Assembly: GCF_018614055.1 (NCBI RefSeq)
Contig: NZ_JAGGPB010000034.1
Location: forward strand, 62,001-126,000
DNA: 64,000 bases
Direction of reading: 5' to 3'
Origin: Streptomyces sp. ISL-98
GTDB taxonomy: Bacteria > Actinomycetota > Actinomycetes > Streptomycetales > Streptomycetaceae
Every line of letters begins with the position of its first letter. The stretch's first letter is position 1. This document shows, in pieces, positions 8,619 through 16,919 of the stretch. Under the pieces are notes generated by a model. It saw only the letters and a program-made list of their open reading frames with translations. It was not told the origin of the DNA and searched no databases. The translations under genes and the position numbers were made by a program.

Positions 8619-9902
8619 TTAGGCGGTGCGAGGGACGCGTACGACCAAGGCCATCAGGGCCGCGACGAGGCAGACCGCGCTCAGTGTGGTCCACACCATG
8701 TCGTAGGTGCCGAACAGGTCGCGGGCGGTGGCGCCGAGGAAGGCCGAGACTCCCGCGCCCAGTTGGTGGGCGGAGTTCGTCCAGCCGAAGACGATGGGGC
8801 CGTCCTCGCCATAGACGCGGCTGGTGAGCGCGATGACCGGTGGGACGGTCGCGACATCGACGAGGCCGTAGACAACCACGAAGACGATCATTGAGAGCGT
8901 GACCGTGGAGGAGAACACCATCGGCAGCGCGAGCAGGGTGAGCGCGCGGATCGCGAAGTAGGCGGTCAGTAGGCGGCGAGGGTCGAAGCGGTCGGTGAGC
9001 CAGCCGGAGAAGACCGCGCCCAGGGCGGAGAAGATGCCGATCAGGGACAGCATCGAGGCTGCGGCCGTGACCCGCATGCCATGGTCGTGGGCGGCGGGAG
9101 CCCAGTTGCTCCACATGATGCCGTTGGTGGAGGCGCCGCAGATGATGAACATGCCGGCCAGCAGCCAGAACGGACCGGTGCGCGCGGCGCTGAAGAGCAC
9201 CCTCATAGTGCGTTGGGCCGCCCCGGACGCGGGCGCGGGCTTGGCCACGAACTCCGTTGCCCCGTAAGGTTTCACGCCCGCGTCGGCCGGGTGGTCGCGC
9301 AGCAGCAGGAACACCAGGGCGGCCACCGCCAGCGCCACGAACGCCAGCGTCACCACCGGCGGCTGCCAGCCGAAGCGGTCGACGGCCCACGCGAGCAGCG
9401 GCAGGAAGAGCAGCTGGCCCAGGTGGCTGGATGAGCTGAGCGCGCCGGTGACCAGTCCACGGCGCTTGTCGAACCAGCTGCTGGTAACGCTGGCTGCGAA
9501 GGTCATGGTCAGGCAGCCGCTGCCGAGGCCGATCAGTACGCCCCAGTACGCGACCAGCTGCCAGGGCTGTGTCATGACGCTGGTGAGCAGGGCTCCCGTG
9601 GTGATGAGTAGCAGCGCACCCACGACCACGCGGCGGATTCCGACCCGGTCCATCAGAGCCGCCGCGAAGGGGGCGGTGAGACCGAAGAGCACCATGTTCA
9701 CCGAAGCAGCCAGGGCGATCTGGCCGCGGTCCCAGGAGTAATTCTCATGCAGCGGCGTCACCAGCAGGCCGGGGACGGTGGTGAAGGCGCCAGCCGTGAC
9801 AATGGCCGTGCCCGAGACGACGGCGATCGCCCAGGCTCGGTGGAAGCGGGGCCCCGGGGCGCGCGGTGTGGTGCTCGGTGAGGTCTGTGTCAGCTGAGCC
9901 AT
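8619..9902 (-). CDS. MFS transporter
   Basis: A 427-residue membrane protein with twelve predicted hydrophobic segments and major-facilitator signatures: the loop 2-3 motif region MDRVGIRR and its second-half counterpart LTDRFDPRRLLT. Overall it resembles the oxalate/formate-antiporter-like branch of the superfamily. In this setting, between regulators and a biosynthetic operon, it is a candidate exporter or uptake system for the pathway product or precursor. It is divergent from the GlxA-type regulator at 9973, which is the obvious candidate to control it. Confidence 0.85.
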   Translation of the reverse strand: MAQLTQTSPSTTPRAPGPRFHRAWAIAVVSGTAIVTAGAFTTVPGLLVTPLHENYSWDRGQIALAASVNMVLFGLTAPFAAALMDRVGIRRVVVGALLLITTGALLTSVMTQPWQLVAYWGVLIGLGSGCLTMTFAASVTSSWFDKRRGLVTGALSSSSHLGQLLFLPLLAWAVDRFGWQPPVVTLAFVALAVAALVFLLLRDHPADAGVKPYGATEFVAKPAPASGAAQRTMRVLFSAARTGPFWLLAGMFIICGASTNGIMWSNWAPAAHDHGMRVTAAASMLSLIGIFSALGAVFSGWLTDRFDPRRLLTAYFAIRALTLLALPMVFSSTVTLSMIVFVVVYGLVDVATVPPVIALTSRVYGEDGPIVFGWTNSAHQLGAGVSAFLGATARDLFGTYDMVWTTLSAVCLVAALMALVVRVPRTA

Positions 9903-9972
9903 GCCTCAAGCCTGGTGGGAGAGTCTCACCAAAACGAGGGTCTAGATGGCCCACATGCGCAAGGATATGGCC
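9903..9972. promoter_or_regulatory. Divergent promoter between MFS and GlxA-type genes
   Basis: Seventy bases separate the divergent starts at 9902 and 9973 and must hold both promoters. An AAGGA at 9961-9965 lies seven bases before the ATG at 9973, which favours that start over the in-frame ATGs at 9946, 9955 and 9967. I could not define an operator. Confidence 0.5.
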
Positions 9973-10986
9973 ATGTCTGTCTTCTCTCACTCCGGACGGC
10001 ACCACGTTGCCGTCCTTGCCCGCCAGGTCTTGCTCCCCATTGAGCTGGGCATCGTGCACCAGCTGTTCGGACAGGCCAAAGAGGGGGCGTCGGCGGACGG
10101 AGAGCGGCTGTACGAGGTCGCCACCTGCACGTTGCGGGCCGGCGATGTGCGTACGGACGGCGACTTCACCGTCTGTGTCCCGCACGGCCCCGAGGCGCTG
10201 GACGAGGCGGACACCGTGATCGTTCTGTCGTCGTACGAGGACTACGTTCAGGACACCCCGGAGCTTCCGGCCCCACTCGCCGAGGCTCTCGCCCGCATCC
10301 GCCCTGGCACCCGGATGGCTTCGATCTGCACCGGTGCTTTCGTGCTCGCCTCCGCCGGGCTGCTTGACGGGCACACCGCGACGACGCACTGGCGCTACAC
10401 CGACCTGTTCTCCAGGCTGTTCCCGCAGGTCGACCTGGACCCGGATGTGCTCTACACCGACGCAGGGAGCGTGCTGACCTCGGCGGGCTGTGCCTCCGGA
10501 ATCGACCTGTGCCTGCACATAATCCGGCGTGACCATGGAACGGCCGTCGCCAATGACGTCGCCCGCCGCACCGTCGTACCGCCGCACCGTGAGGGCGGCC
10601 AAGTCCAGTACGTCCGCCGCCCCGTGCCCGCTCTCTCGGCGCCCGCCACATCGGCCGCCCGCGAGTGGGCGCTGCAGCGCCTGAAAGAGCCCATCACTCT
10701 GGGGCAGCTGGCAGCCAGGGAAGCGATGAGCGTGCGGAACTTCAACCGACGTTTCCGCGACGAGGTGGGCATGACGCCGATGAACTGGCTTATCCAGCAG
10801 CGCCTCGAACGCGCCAGAGAGCTGCTGGAGGAATCGAATTTGCCCGTCGACCAAGTCGCCGCGCAGACGGGACTCGGTACGGCGGCCAATCTGCGTCAGC
10901 ACTTCCACGCAGCGTTGGGCATCTCACCGAGCGCCTACCGCACCACGTTCCGCGGCCCCGACGGCCCGCGGCCGGCGTACACATGA
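9973..10986 (+). CDS. GlxA-family AraC-type regulator (DJ-1/PfpI plus HTH)
   Basis: A 337-aa regulator. The N-terminal 180 residues are a DJ-1/PfpI domain with the nucleophile-elbow region MASICTGAFVLASAGLLDG. The C-terminal 100 residues are an AraC/XylS double HTH (LGQLAAREAMSVRNFNRRFR, then VDQVAAQTGLGTAANLRQHF). The shine-dalgarno spacing favours the ATG at 9973. GlxA-type proteins regulate catabolic and secondary pathways in Streptomyces. Here the protein is divergent from the MFS gene and convergent with the ectD-ended operon. Confidence 0.85.
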   Translation: MSVFSHSGRHHVAVLARQVLLPIELGIVHQLFGQAKEGASADGERLYEVATCTLRAGDVRTDGDFTVCVPHGPEALDEADTVIVLSSYEDYVQDTPELPAPLAEALARIRPGTRMASICTGAFVLASAGLLDGHTATTHWRYTDLFSRLFPQVDLDPDVLYTDAGSVLTSAGCASGIDLCLHIIRRDHGTAVANDVARRTVVPPHREGGQVQYVRRPVPALSAPATSAAREWALQRLKEPITLGQLAAREAMSVRNFNRRFRDEVGMTPMNWLIQQRLERARELLEESNLPVDQVAAQTGLGTAANLRQHFHAALGISPSAYRTTFRGPDGPRPAYT

Positions 10987-10989
10987 CGA

Positions 10990-11024
10990 GGCGCGGGGCG
11001 GCTCCAGTGGAGCCGCCCCGCGCC
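10990..11024. terminator. Bidirectional hairpin terminator
   Basis: A perfect 16-bp inverted repeat (10990-11005 with 11009-11024) with a three-base loop sits between the convergent GlxA-type gene, which ends at 10986, and ectD, which ends at 11046. It probably terminates both. No strong T tract is present, as usual for Streptomyces. Confidence 0.85.
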
Positions 11025-11045
11025 GGACGCGTCATTCAGCTGAGG

Positions 11046-11942
11046 TCACATCCCGCGTGCGAACTCCCGGTTGCCCAGGTGCTGGGGGCGGGGAAGGGCT
11101 GCCGCGAAGGGCTCCTCCAGGGCGTTCTCCACGCTGTTGTAGACGATAAAGATGTTCGAGCGAGAGAACGGGGTGATGTTGCCGTTGGAACCGTGCAGCA
11201 GGTTCGAGTCGAACATCACCGCTGACCCGGCGGGGCCGGCGATCTGCTTGATGCCGTGCGCGTGGGCCATCCGCGACAGGTGCTCCTGGCCGGGGGACCC
11301 CACGGTGATGCGGTGCACCCGCAGGGACTCCTTGTGGAAGTCCAGGGGAGTCTCGCCGACCGAGGGGATGAACGTCTTGTGCGTACCCGGCATGACCATG
11401 AGCGGGCCATTGAACTCATAGTTCTCGCTCAGGGCGATGGACACACTGAACGCGCGCGGCCGGGGCATACCGTCCTCGGCGTGCCAGGTCTCGAAGTCCG
11501 AGTGCCAGTCGAATTCGGCCCCGCCGAAGCCCGGCTTGTAGTTGACCCGGCTCTGGTGGACGTACACATCCGAACCGAGTACCTGCCGGGCGACGTCCGT
11601 CAGCCGGGATGAGTTGAGCAGTGCGGCGAAGAGCTCGCTGACCTTCTCGACCTCGAAGACCGAGCGGAGGCGGTCGGAATCCGGCTCCAGCACCACGCGG
11701 TCACTCGCCAGCAGCGCGGGGTCCTCGCTCAGCCGCTGGAGTTCGGCGCGGTACGTCTCGACTTCCTGCGGGGTCAGCAGGCTGTCGAAGACGTGGTAGC
11801 CGTTGGAGTCATAGCGGTCCCGTTCCTGCTGGCTGAGCGGCCCTTCGTGGTCGCCCCAGACAGTCGGGTCGAGGCGCGTCTGAGCTATGGCCTCGCCCGT
11901 GACGCGGGTCGGATACAGGTCGGTGCGGGGGGCGGCGGTCAT
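11046..11942 (-). CDS. ectD: EctD-type ectoine hydroxylase
   Basis: A 298-aa member of the EctD branch of Fe(II)/2-oxoglutarate dioxygenases, which hydroxylate ectoine at C5 using O2 and 2-oxoglutarate. The iron triad is visible: H147 and D149 in FDWHSDFETWH, and H250 in NLLHGSNGN. The EctD signature VNYKPGFGGAEFDWHSDF is intact. The ATG at 11942 gives an ATGA overlap with the ectA stop. It is the last gene of the nine-gene operon, followed by a strong hairpin. Because the upstream chemistry may be altered, the true substrate could be an ectoine analogue. Confidence 0.92.
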   Translation of the reverse strand: MTAAPRTDLYPTRVTGEAIAQTRLDPTVWGDHEGPLSQQERDRYDSNGYHVFDSLLTPQEVETYRAELQRLSEDPALLASDRVVLEPDSDRLRSVFEVEKVSELFAALLNSSRLTDVARQVLGSDVYVHQSRVNYKPGFGGAEFDWHSDFETWHAEDGMPRPRAFSVSIALSENYEFNGPLMVMPGTHKTFIPSVGETPLDFHKESLRVHRITVGSPGQEHLSRMAHAHGIKQIAGPAGSAVMFDSNLLHGSNGNITPFSRSNIFIVYNSVENALEEPFAAALPRPQHLGNREFARGM

Positions 11943-12493
11943 TCGGTGTTCTCCTTCTGCTTGGAGGGCACGTCTGCGAGGGGGCCTATGCGGTGCAGGA
12001 CTTCGTCGTGATGGCCGTCGCCCAGCCAGTCGGCTGGGAACAGCACGCGGTCGGTGACCTCGGCCGAACGCTTGCGGGCGTACTGCCTGAGGACCATGAG
12101 GATGGCCTTGTTCTCGGCGGAGACGGTGGCCTCGACGTACCGGGCACCGCGGTCCCGCTGCCGGTCGGCTGCAGCCTCGAAGAGCTTCACGCCGAGGAAC
12201 GGGATGCCGTGCCGCGGACTGACCGCGGTCTGCCAGACGAAGTACGTGTCCGGTTCGTCGGGACGGCGATAGCCGGTGAGAAAGCCGACGATCTCGTCGT
12301 CCACGGTGGCCAGCAGCGAGCAGTCGGCGAAGTCCCGGAACCACAGCACGTAGGAATAAGGGCTGTTGGTGTCCAGGCCGGGGGTGTTCTTTACCATCTC
12401 CCACACCGCGAAGCCATCCTCGGGGCGCGGAGTACGGAAGACGGCCTTCTTGCGGGGCGATGCTTGGGGCCCGGATTCGAGTGCGGTCGTCAC
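11939..12493 (-). CDS. ectA: EctA-like GNAT acyltransferase with divergent CoA loop
   Basis: A 184-aa GNAT protein (GTG start) homologous to L-2,4-diaminobutyrate N-acetyltransferase. The diaminobutyrate-side signature is kept (LDTNSPYSYVLWFRDFADCS, TYFVWQTAV). The acyl-CoA pyrophosphate loop, normally R-G-x-G-L-A in EctA, reads RHGIPFLGVKLF: the second glycine is proline and the alanine is leucine. The C-terminal RVLFPADWLGDGHHDE matches the family. This combination suggests that the amino substrate is conserved while the acyl donor is changed or bound differently. It starts two bases after ectC and overlaps ectD. Confidence 0.85.
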   Translation of the reverse strand: MTTALESGPQASPRKKAVFRTPRPEDGFAVWEMVKNTPGLDTNSPYSYVLWFRDFADCSLLATVDDEIVGFLTGYRRPDEPDTYFVWQTAVSPRHGIPFLGVKLFEAAADRQRDRGARYVEATVSAENKAILMVLRQYARKRSAEVTDRVLFPADWLGDGHHDEVLHRIGPLADVPSKQKENTE

Positions 12494-12495
12494 GG

Positions 12496-12900
12496 TCAGT
12501 CCACCTCGCCCTCGGTCAACAGCGGGTAGACGCCAGACTCGTCGTGGTCCTCTTGGCCGGTGACCGGCGGGTTGAATACGCATATGTAGCGGGAGTCGGT
12601 CTTGGGACGCAGGGTGTGCCGCTCATGCCCGTTGAGGAGGTACATCGTGCCCGGAGCGATCCAGTGCGTCTCCCCGGTCTCCTCGTTGGTGAGCTCCGAC
12701 TCGCCCTCGACGCAGAGCACGGCCTCGATGTGGTTGGCGTACCACATCGTTGTCTCAGTGCCGGCGTAGACGGTGGTCTCGTGCAGCGAGAAGCCGACTT
12801 TTTCCCGGGCGAGCACGATCCGCTTGCTCTCCCAGGTTCCGGAACGCGAGCGTACGTGGCGGTCGGTATCGGTGATGCCGGCGAATGACCGTACGATCAT
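12496..12900 (-). CDS. ectC: Ectoine synthase EctC
   Basis: A 134-aa cupin that cyclises N-gamma-acetyl-diaminobutyrate by loss of water. The presumed iron ligands align with those described for EctC: E59 in NHIEAVLC, Y87 in GTMYLLNGH and H95 in ERHTLRP. The motif [14 protein letters not shown] is conserved and the length is typical. It lies between ectB (26 bp upstream) and ectA (2 bp downstream). This ectB-ectC-ectA-ectD order differs from the usual ectA-B-C-D. Confidence 0.93.
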   Translation of the reverse strand: MIVRSFAGITDTDRHVRSRSGTWESKRIVLAREKVGFSLHETTVYAGTETTMWYANHIEAVLCVEGESELTNEETGETHWIAPGTMYLLNGHERHTLRPKTDSRYICVFNPPVTGQEDHDESGVYPLLTEGEVD

Positions 12901-12926
12901 GGGTGGTTCTCCTCTCCTTGACTGTC

Positions 12927-14196
12927 TCAGCGGGTCTCGCGGACAGAACGGGCGAGGACAGCCAGTCCTTCGTCCAGCTCGTCCTCGGTGATGGTCAGGG
13001 CAGGCAGGAGCTTCACCACCTCGCTCAGCGCGCCGGCGGTCTCTACGAGAAGCCCCAGGTCAAAGGCGCGTCGACAGATCTTCGCGGCGCGCAGCGGGTC
13101 GTGGAACTCCAGGCCCCAGGCCAGTCCGCGGCCGCGGACGTCCGCCACCTCGTGGTGGTGTTCGGCGGCAATACCTCTGAGCGTGGTCTCGACCTGTTCG
13201 CCACGGGCCAAGGTCTGCTTCTCCAGGTGGCCATCGGCCCAGTAGGTCTCCAGCCCCGCGGTGGCCGTGACGAAGGCCGGGTTGTTGCCGCGGAAGGTGC
13301 CGTTGTGCTCGCCCGGCTCCCAGACGTCCAACTCCGGTTTGAGGAGCAGTAGCGACATGGGCAAGCCGTAGCCGCTGATGGACTTTGAGAGTGTGACGAT
13401 GTCCGGGACGATGCCGGCCTCCTCGAAGGAGAAGAAGGCGCCAGTCCGCCCGCAGCCCATCTGGATGTCGTCGACGATCAGCAGCATGTCGCGCCGTCGG
13501 CACAGGTCCGACAGGCTCCGCAGCCACTCGGTGCGGGCCACGTTGATGCCGCCCTCGCCCTGCACCGTTTCGACGATCACAGCGGCCGGCTGATTGAGGC
13601 CGGAGCCTTGGTCCTCCAGCAGTCGCTCGAACCAGAGGAAGTCCGGGGCCTGGCCGTCGAGGTAGCGGTCGAAGGGCATCGGGACGCCGTGTACCAGAGG
13701 TACACCCGCACCAGCGCGTTTGAAGGCGTTGCCCGACACCGCCAGCGCGCCCAGTGACATTCCGTGGAACGCGCCAGTAGAAGGACACGACCGTCTCACG
13801 ACCCTTGACCTTGCGCGCCAGCTTCAACGCCGCTTCGACGGCGTTGGTGCCCGTCGGGCCCGGGAACATAACTTTGTACGGCAGGTCGCGAGGCCGCAGC
13901 ACGATGTCCTGGAACGATTCCAGGAAGGCGCGCTTGGCCGTTGTGGACATGTCCAGACCGTGTATGACACCGTCCCGTTCCAGGTAATCCAGCAAGGCAC
14001 GTTTGAGTACGGGATTGCTGTGGCCGTAGTTGAGGGCGCCCGCACCGGCGAAGAAGTCGAGGTAGGCGTGACCGTCCTCGTCGTACATGTGCGAGCCCTG
14101 CGCGCTGTGGAAGACGGTCGGCCAGCCACGGCAGTAGCTGCGTACCTCCGACTCGAGGGTTTCGAAGACGCTCAGGTCCGGCAGAGTGATCGTCAT
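12927..14196 (-). pseudogene. ectB: EctB diaminobutyrate aminotransferase, frameshifted
   Basis: The two overlapping frames together encode a full-length (about 422 aa) PLP class III transaminase that makes 2,4-diaminobutyrate from aspartate semialdehyde and glutamate. The first part (14196 to about 13785) runs from [20 protein letters not shown] to [11 protein letters not shown]. The second (about 13775 to 12927) runs from [17 protein letters not shown] through the PLP-lysine segment [14 protein letters not shown] to the end. One extra base near 13779 separates them. Everything else looks intact, so this is either a recent inactivation or an assembly error. A canonical ectB elsewhere could supply the reaction. 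Confidence 0.9.
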
Positions 14197-14233
14197 GCGG
14201 TGCCTCCTTCTGCTTCGGGAGCAGCGCGTACGG

Positions 14234-14503
14234 TCACGCCGCGGCGGGGGAGGGGGCCAGCGGGACGGAAAGTACGAAGTCGGTGAAGGTGTCCACCGAC
14301 TCGAAGTCGTCCACGTCCAGTTCTTCGGGATCGACTACGAGCCCGATGGAGTCCTCGAGCGCCATCAGCATCTCGAGCATGGTGGTGGAGTCCAGGTGCA
14401 GGTCGTCGAAGAGCCTGACCTCCCCCCGCAGACCGGTGACAGGGCGCTCCAGTACATCGGTCAACGCCGTCTCCAGGGCCTGGACGACATCCTTGCGTTC
14501 CAT
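14234..14503 (-). CDS. Acyl carrier protein
   Basis: An 89-residue acidic carrier protein. The 4'-phosphopantetheine attachment serine is in [13 protein letters not shown] near residue 39, and the following helix ([20 protein letters not shown]) is typical of discrete carriers. It lies 27 bp after the AMP-ligase and 37 bp before ectB in the same operon. The presence of its own ligase and AcpS-type transferase implies that it is activated and loaded within this pathway. The tethered group is not determined by sequence. Confidence 0.9.
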   Translation of the reverse strand: MERKDVVQALETALTDVLERPVTGLRGEVRLFDDLHLDSTTMLEMLMALEDSIGLVVDPEELDVDDFESVDTFTDFVLSVPLAPSPAAA

Positions 14504-14530
14504 GAGTCTTCTCCTTGAGTCGAGTTGGGT

Positions 14531-16075
14531 TCAGTCGAGTTGGGCTGTCTGCCGGTCGGGCCTGACGGGAACGTCCGCCTCGACCAGGGAGGCAAGCTGC
14601 TTCCGGTCGACCTTTCCGTTGCCGTTGACCGGCAGTTCGTTGAGCCGCACGCAGCGGCGGGGGATTTTGAACGGCTCGATCTGTTCGCGCATCCGTTCCA
14701 GAAGCTCATCAGTGGCCAGTTCAGTGACCACCGCGAGCAGCGCGGGTCGTCCGCTGTCCGGAGGCAGGACGGCTGCTGCCGACACCTGCTCGATCCGGCG
14801 CGCCGCCGCCTCGACCTCCGTACAGCTGACGCGAAAGCCCCGCTCCTTGTACAGATCGTCCCGGCGGCCGGAGAAGTAGAGGTAGCTGTCCTCGTCCATC
14901 CAGCCGTAGTCGCCGGTACGCAGTTCAGGGAAGAGCCCTTCGGCGCGGGGAAAGCGTTCGGCGGTCAGTTCGGGGCGGCGCCAGTAGCCGGTCATCACAT
15001 GAGGGCCGCGCACCACGAGCTGCCCGATCTCGCCCGGGGGGAGACGCTCGCCGTCGTCTCCGGCGACGTATATCTCCGTGCCAGGCAGCGGCCGGCCGCT
15101 GGATCCCGGACGTTCGAGATCCCCGTCCGGTGGCATGATCGCCGCGCGCTTGCACTCGGTGAGCCCGTACATCACCTGGATCCGGAGACCGGGCAGGGCG
15201 GAGCGCAGGGCGGACATGGTCTCGGTGGGCAGGGCGGCACCGGTGTTCGTCAGCAGTCGAAGTCCGGCCAGGCGCCCGCTGCCGCGGCTGCTACGGGCGA
15301 GCAGCCAGGCCAGTCGGTCGCTGACCGAGGGGACACCCGCGAGTATCGTCGCCCCGCTGGACTCCAGACTACGCAGCAGTGGTGGACCGGCCTCGGCCGC
15401 GGTGGCGAGCCGGAGCTGCGCGCCGCTGAGTACCGCCAGGAACAACTGGTACAGGCCGTAGTCGAAGGACAGCGGCAGCGGGCAGTAGATGATGTCGTCG
15501 CTGCGGTAGTCCAGCCGGTCCTGGATGGCCGAGGCCGCGAACAGCATCTGCTGATGGGTGCTCACCACCGCCTTGGGCAGCGAGGTGGTGCCCGACGTGT
15601 AGATCAGGCAGGCCGGGTCGACGGCGAGGGTGCCGGGGTGGGGCAGCGGTCCTGCCCCGGCCTGCACCGTGAGGAGTTCCGTCAGTGACAGGGACGCCGT
15701 CCCCACCCGTTGTGCCGTCGCCTCGGCCGAAGAGTCGTCGGTGACGAGCAGCACTGGCTCGCTGTCAAGCAGTACGTGCTCCAGCGGCCCGCCACGCACC
15801 TGCTCGTGCAGCACGCTGAAAGCTGCCCCGAGCCGGGAGAGACCGTACAGCGCCGCCGCGATGCCCAGTCCGTCGGCTGCCGTGACCACCACCCGGTCAC
15901 CGCGCCGTACGCCCCGGCCGGCGAGTGCCGTGGCGGCGCGGACACTGGCCGTGGCCAGCTCACCGTAGGTGAGGCTGCCGTTCTGGTCGGTCAGGGCGAT
16001 GCGCTGCGGAAGCTGCTCGGCGGCGGCGTCCAGCACCTCGTGCAGCAGCCGCGGCTGCTCGTCTGCCCGGGTCAC
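14531..16075 (-). CDS. AMP-dependent acyl/aminoacyl-ACP ligase
   Basis: A 514-aa ANL-superfamily adenylation enzyme. Core motifs are present: P-loop-like LIYTSGTTSLPKAV, MYGLTECKRAA, LRTGDYGWMDED and the C-terminal lysine motif LPVNGNGKVDRKQL. It is a stand-alone enzyme without a fused carrier or thioesterase. Lying directly upstream of the carrier protein, it most likely adenylates an acid or amino acid and loads that carrier. Its start overlaps the stop of the hotdog gene (ATGA). The substrate pocket does not allow me to name the substrate. Confidence 0.88.
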   Translation of the reverse strand: MTRADEQPRLLHEVLDAAAEQLPQRIALTDQNGSLTYGELATASVRAATALAGRGVRRGDRVVVTAADGLGIAAALYGLSRLGAAFSVLHEQVRGGPLEHVLLDSEPVLLVTDDSSAEATAQRVGTASLSLTELLTVQAGAGPLPHPGTLAVDPACLIYTSGTTSLPKAVVSTHQQMLFAASAIQDRLDYRSDDIIYCPLPLSFDYGLYQLFLAVLSGAQLRLATAAEAGPPLLRSLESSGATILAGVPSVSDRLAWLLARSSRGSGRLAGLRLLTNTGAALPTETMSALRSALPGLRIQVMYGLTECKRAAIMPPDGDLERPGSSGRPLPGTEIYVAGDDGERLPPGEIGQLVVRGPHVMTGYWRRPELTAERFPRAEGLFPELRTGDYGWMDEDSYLYFSGRRDDLYKERGFRVSCTEVEAAARRIEQVSAAAVLPPDSGRPALLAVVTELATDELLERMREQIEPFKIPRRCVRLNELPVNGNGKVDRKQLASLVEADVPVRPDRQTAQLD

Positions 16076-16503
16076 GCCGCCGCCCCTTCGGCCGGGGTGG
16101 GCCTGGCGACCAGAGGAGCGACCGTGGTGGCCGTGGCGCTGCAGACCAGCTGGGGGCTGGACAGCGCCTCGGCAGCGCTCGGCGACGCACCAGGACGCGC
16201 TGAAACCACCTTGTGTGCCTCCAGCTCCACCACCCGGCGCAGTCGGGTGCGGTGGACGAGCCGTGCGCGGGCCTCGATGTAGTCGCCGGGGTAGACGGGA
16301 GCGGTGAAGCGGACCTTCGCGTACTCGGACAGCAGGCCCTCGTCGCCGTCAGTGCGTACGGTGATCTCGGTGACCAGATCTCCGAACAGCCGGAGGATGC
16401 AAGCCCCGTCGATCAGGCCGCCGCCGTAGTGGGCATCTGCCTGGCTCATACGCACCCGAAGGAACGCGACGGTGGGGTTGTCTTCGTCTTCTGGTGTATT
16501 CAT
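16072..16503 (-). CDS. Hotdog protein like 3-aminobutyryl-CoA ammonia lyase (Kal)
   Basis: A 143-aa hotdog-fold protein. The blocks AHYGGGLIDGACILRLFGD, TDGDEGLLSEYAKVRFTAP and VYPGDYIEARARL match the beta-aminobutyryl-CoA ammonia lyase family of lysine fermentation. That enzyme removes or adds ammonia at the beta position of a thioester-bound acid. In this operon a carrier-bound thioester is the natural substrate, so it may interconvert beta-amino and alpha,beta-unsaturated acyl groups. The C-terminal 25 residues are Ala/Pro rich and unassigned. Confidence 0.75.
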   Translation of the reverse strand: MNTPEDEDNPTVAFLRVRMSQADAHYGGGLIDGACILRLFGDLVTEITVRTDGDEGLLSEYAKVRFTAPVYPGDYIEARARLVHRTRLRRVVELEAHKVVSARPGASPSAAEALSSPQLVCSATATTVAPLVARPTPAEGAAA

Positions 16504-16526
16504 GGCGCGGGACTCCTCTCAGTAGG

Positions 16527-16919
16527 TCAAATGCCGGTCCCCGCAGAGGGGATGCTGATCGCTACGGCCGCCACCACGTTCTTCTTGTGCGCGATGGACA
16601 GGGCCATGGGAGGCAGGGACAGGCCGGCGGCCCGGCCGGTGAAGCGCACCGACGGCGCACCGTCGTCCGTGCGGCCGATGCTGATCTCGCGGGGCGCGAG
16701 TCCCTGGAAGAAGCCCCGGCCCAGGGACTTGAGGACCGCCTCCTTGGCGGTGAACCTGCCGGACAGGAACTCCAGGCGGCGCCCGGCGGTCATCTGCGCG
16801 GCGAGCGCCAGCTCCTCGGCGGCGAAGGTATAGCGCAGGAACCAGTCCCGGTCCGCCAGCCGACGCAGCTCGCTGCGGTCTAGTACGTCCAGTCCGATGC
16901 GCAGATCTGGTGGGCTCAC
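16527..16919 (-). CDS. AcpS-type 4'-phosphopantetheinyl transferase
   Basis: A 130-aa holo-ACP synthase. The GTG at 16919 forms a GTGA overlap with the decarboxylase stop and gives the expected N-terminus VSPPDLRIGLDVLD. The magnesium/CoA motifs are IGLDV near residue 10 and GRFTAKEAVLKSLGRGF. The longer frame extending upstream is a reading-frame shadow of the decarboxylase gene. A dedicated transferase strongly suggests that the operon's carrier protein is its target. Confidence 0.88.
   Translation of the reverse strand: MSPPDLRIGLDVLDRSELRRLADRDWFLRYTFAAEELALAAQMTAGRRLEFLSGRFTAKEAVLKSLGRGFFQGLAPREISIGRTDDGAPSVRFTGRAAGLSLPPMALSIAHKKNVVAAVAISIPSAGTGI

Noticed and set aside
13060-13770. Continuation of the first ectB frame to 13060
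   Set aside because: After about 13785 this frame loses all homology; the conserved transaminase sequence continues in the other frame.
13775-13785. Programmed frameshift in ectB
   Set aside because: There is no slippery heptamer or obvious stimulatory structure, and EctB proteins are not known to be made this way. A plain insertion or assembly error is simpler.
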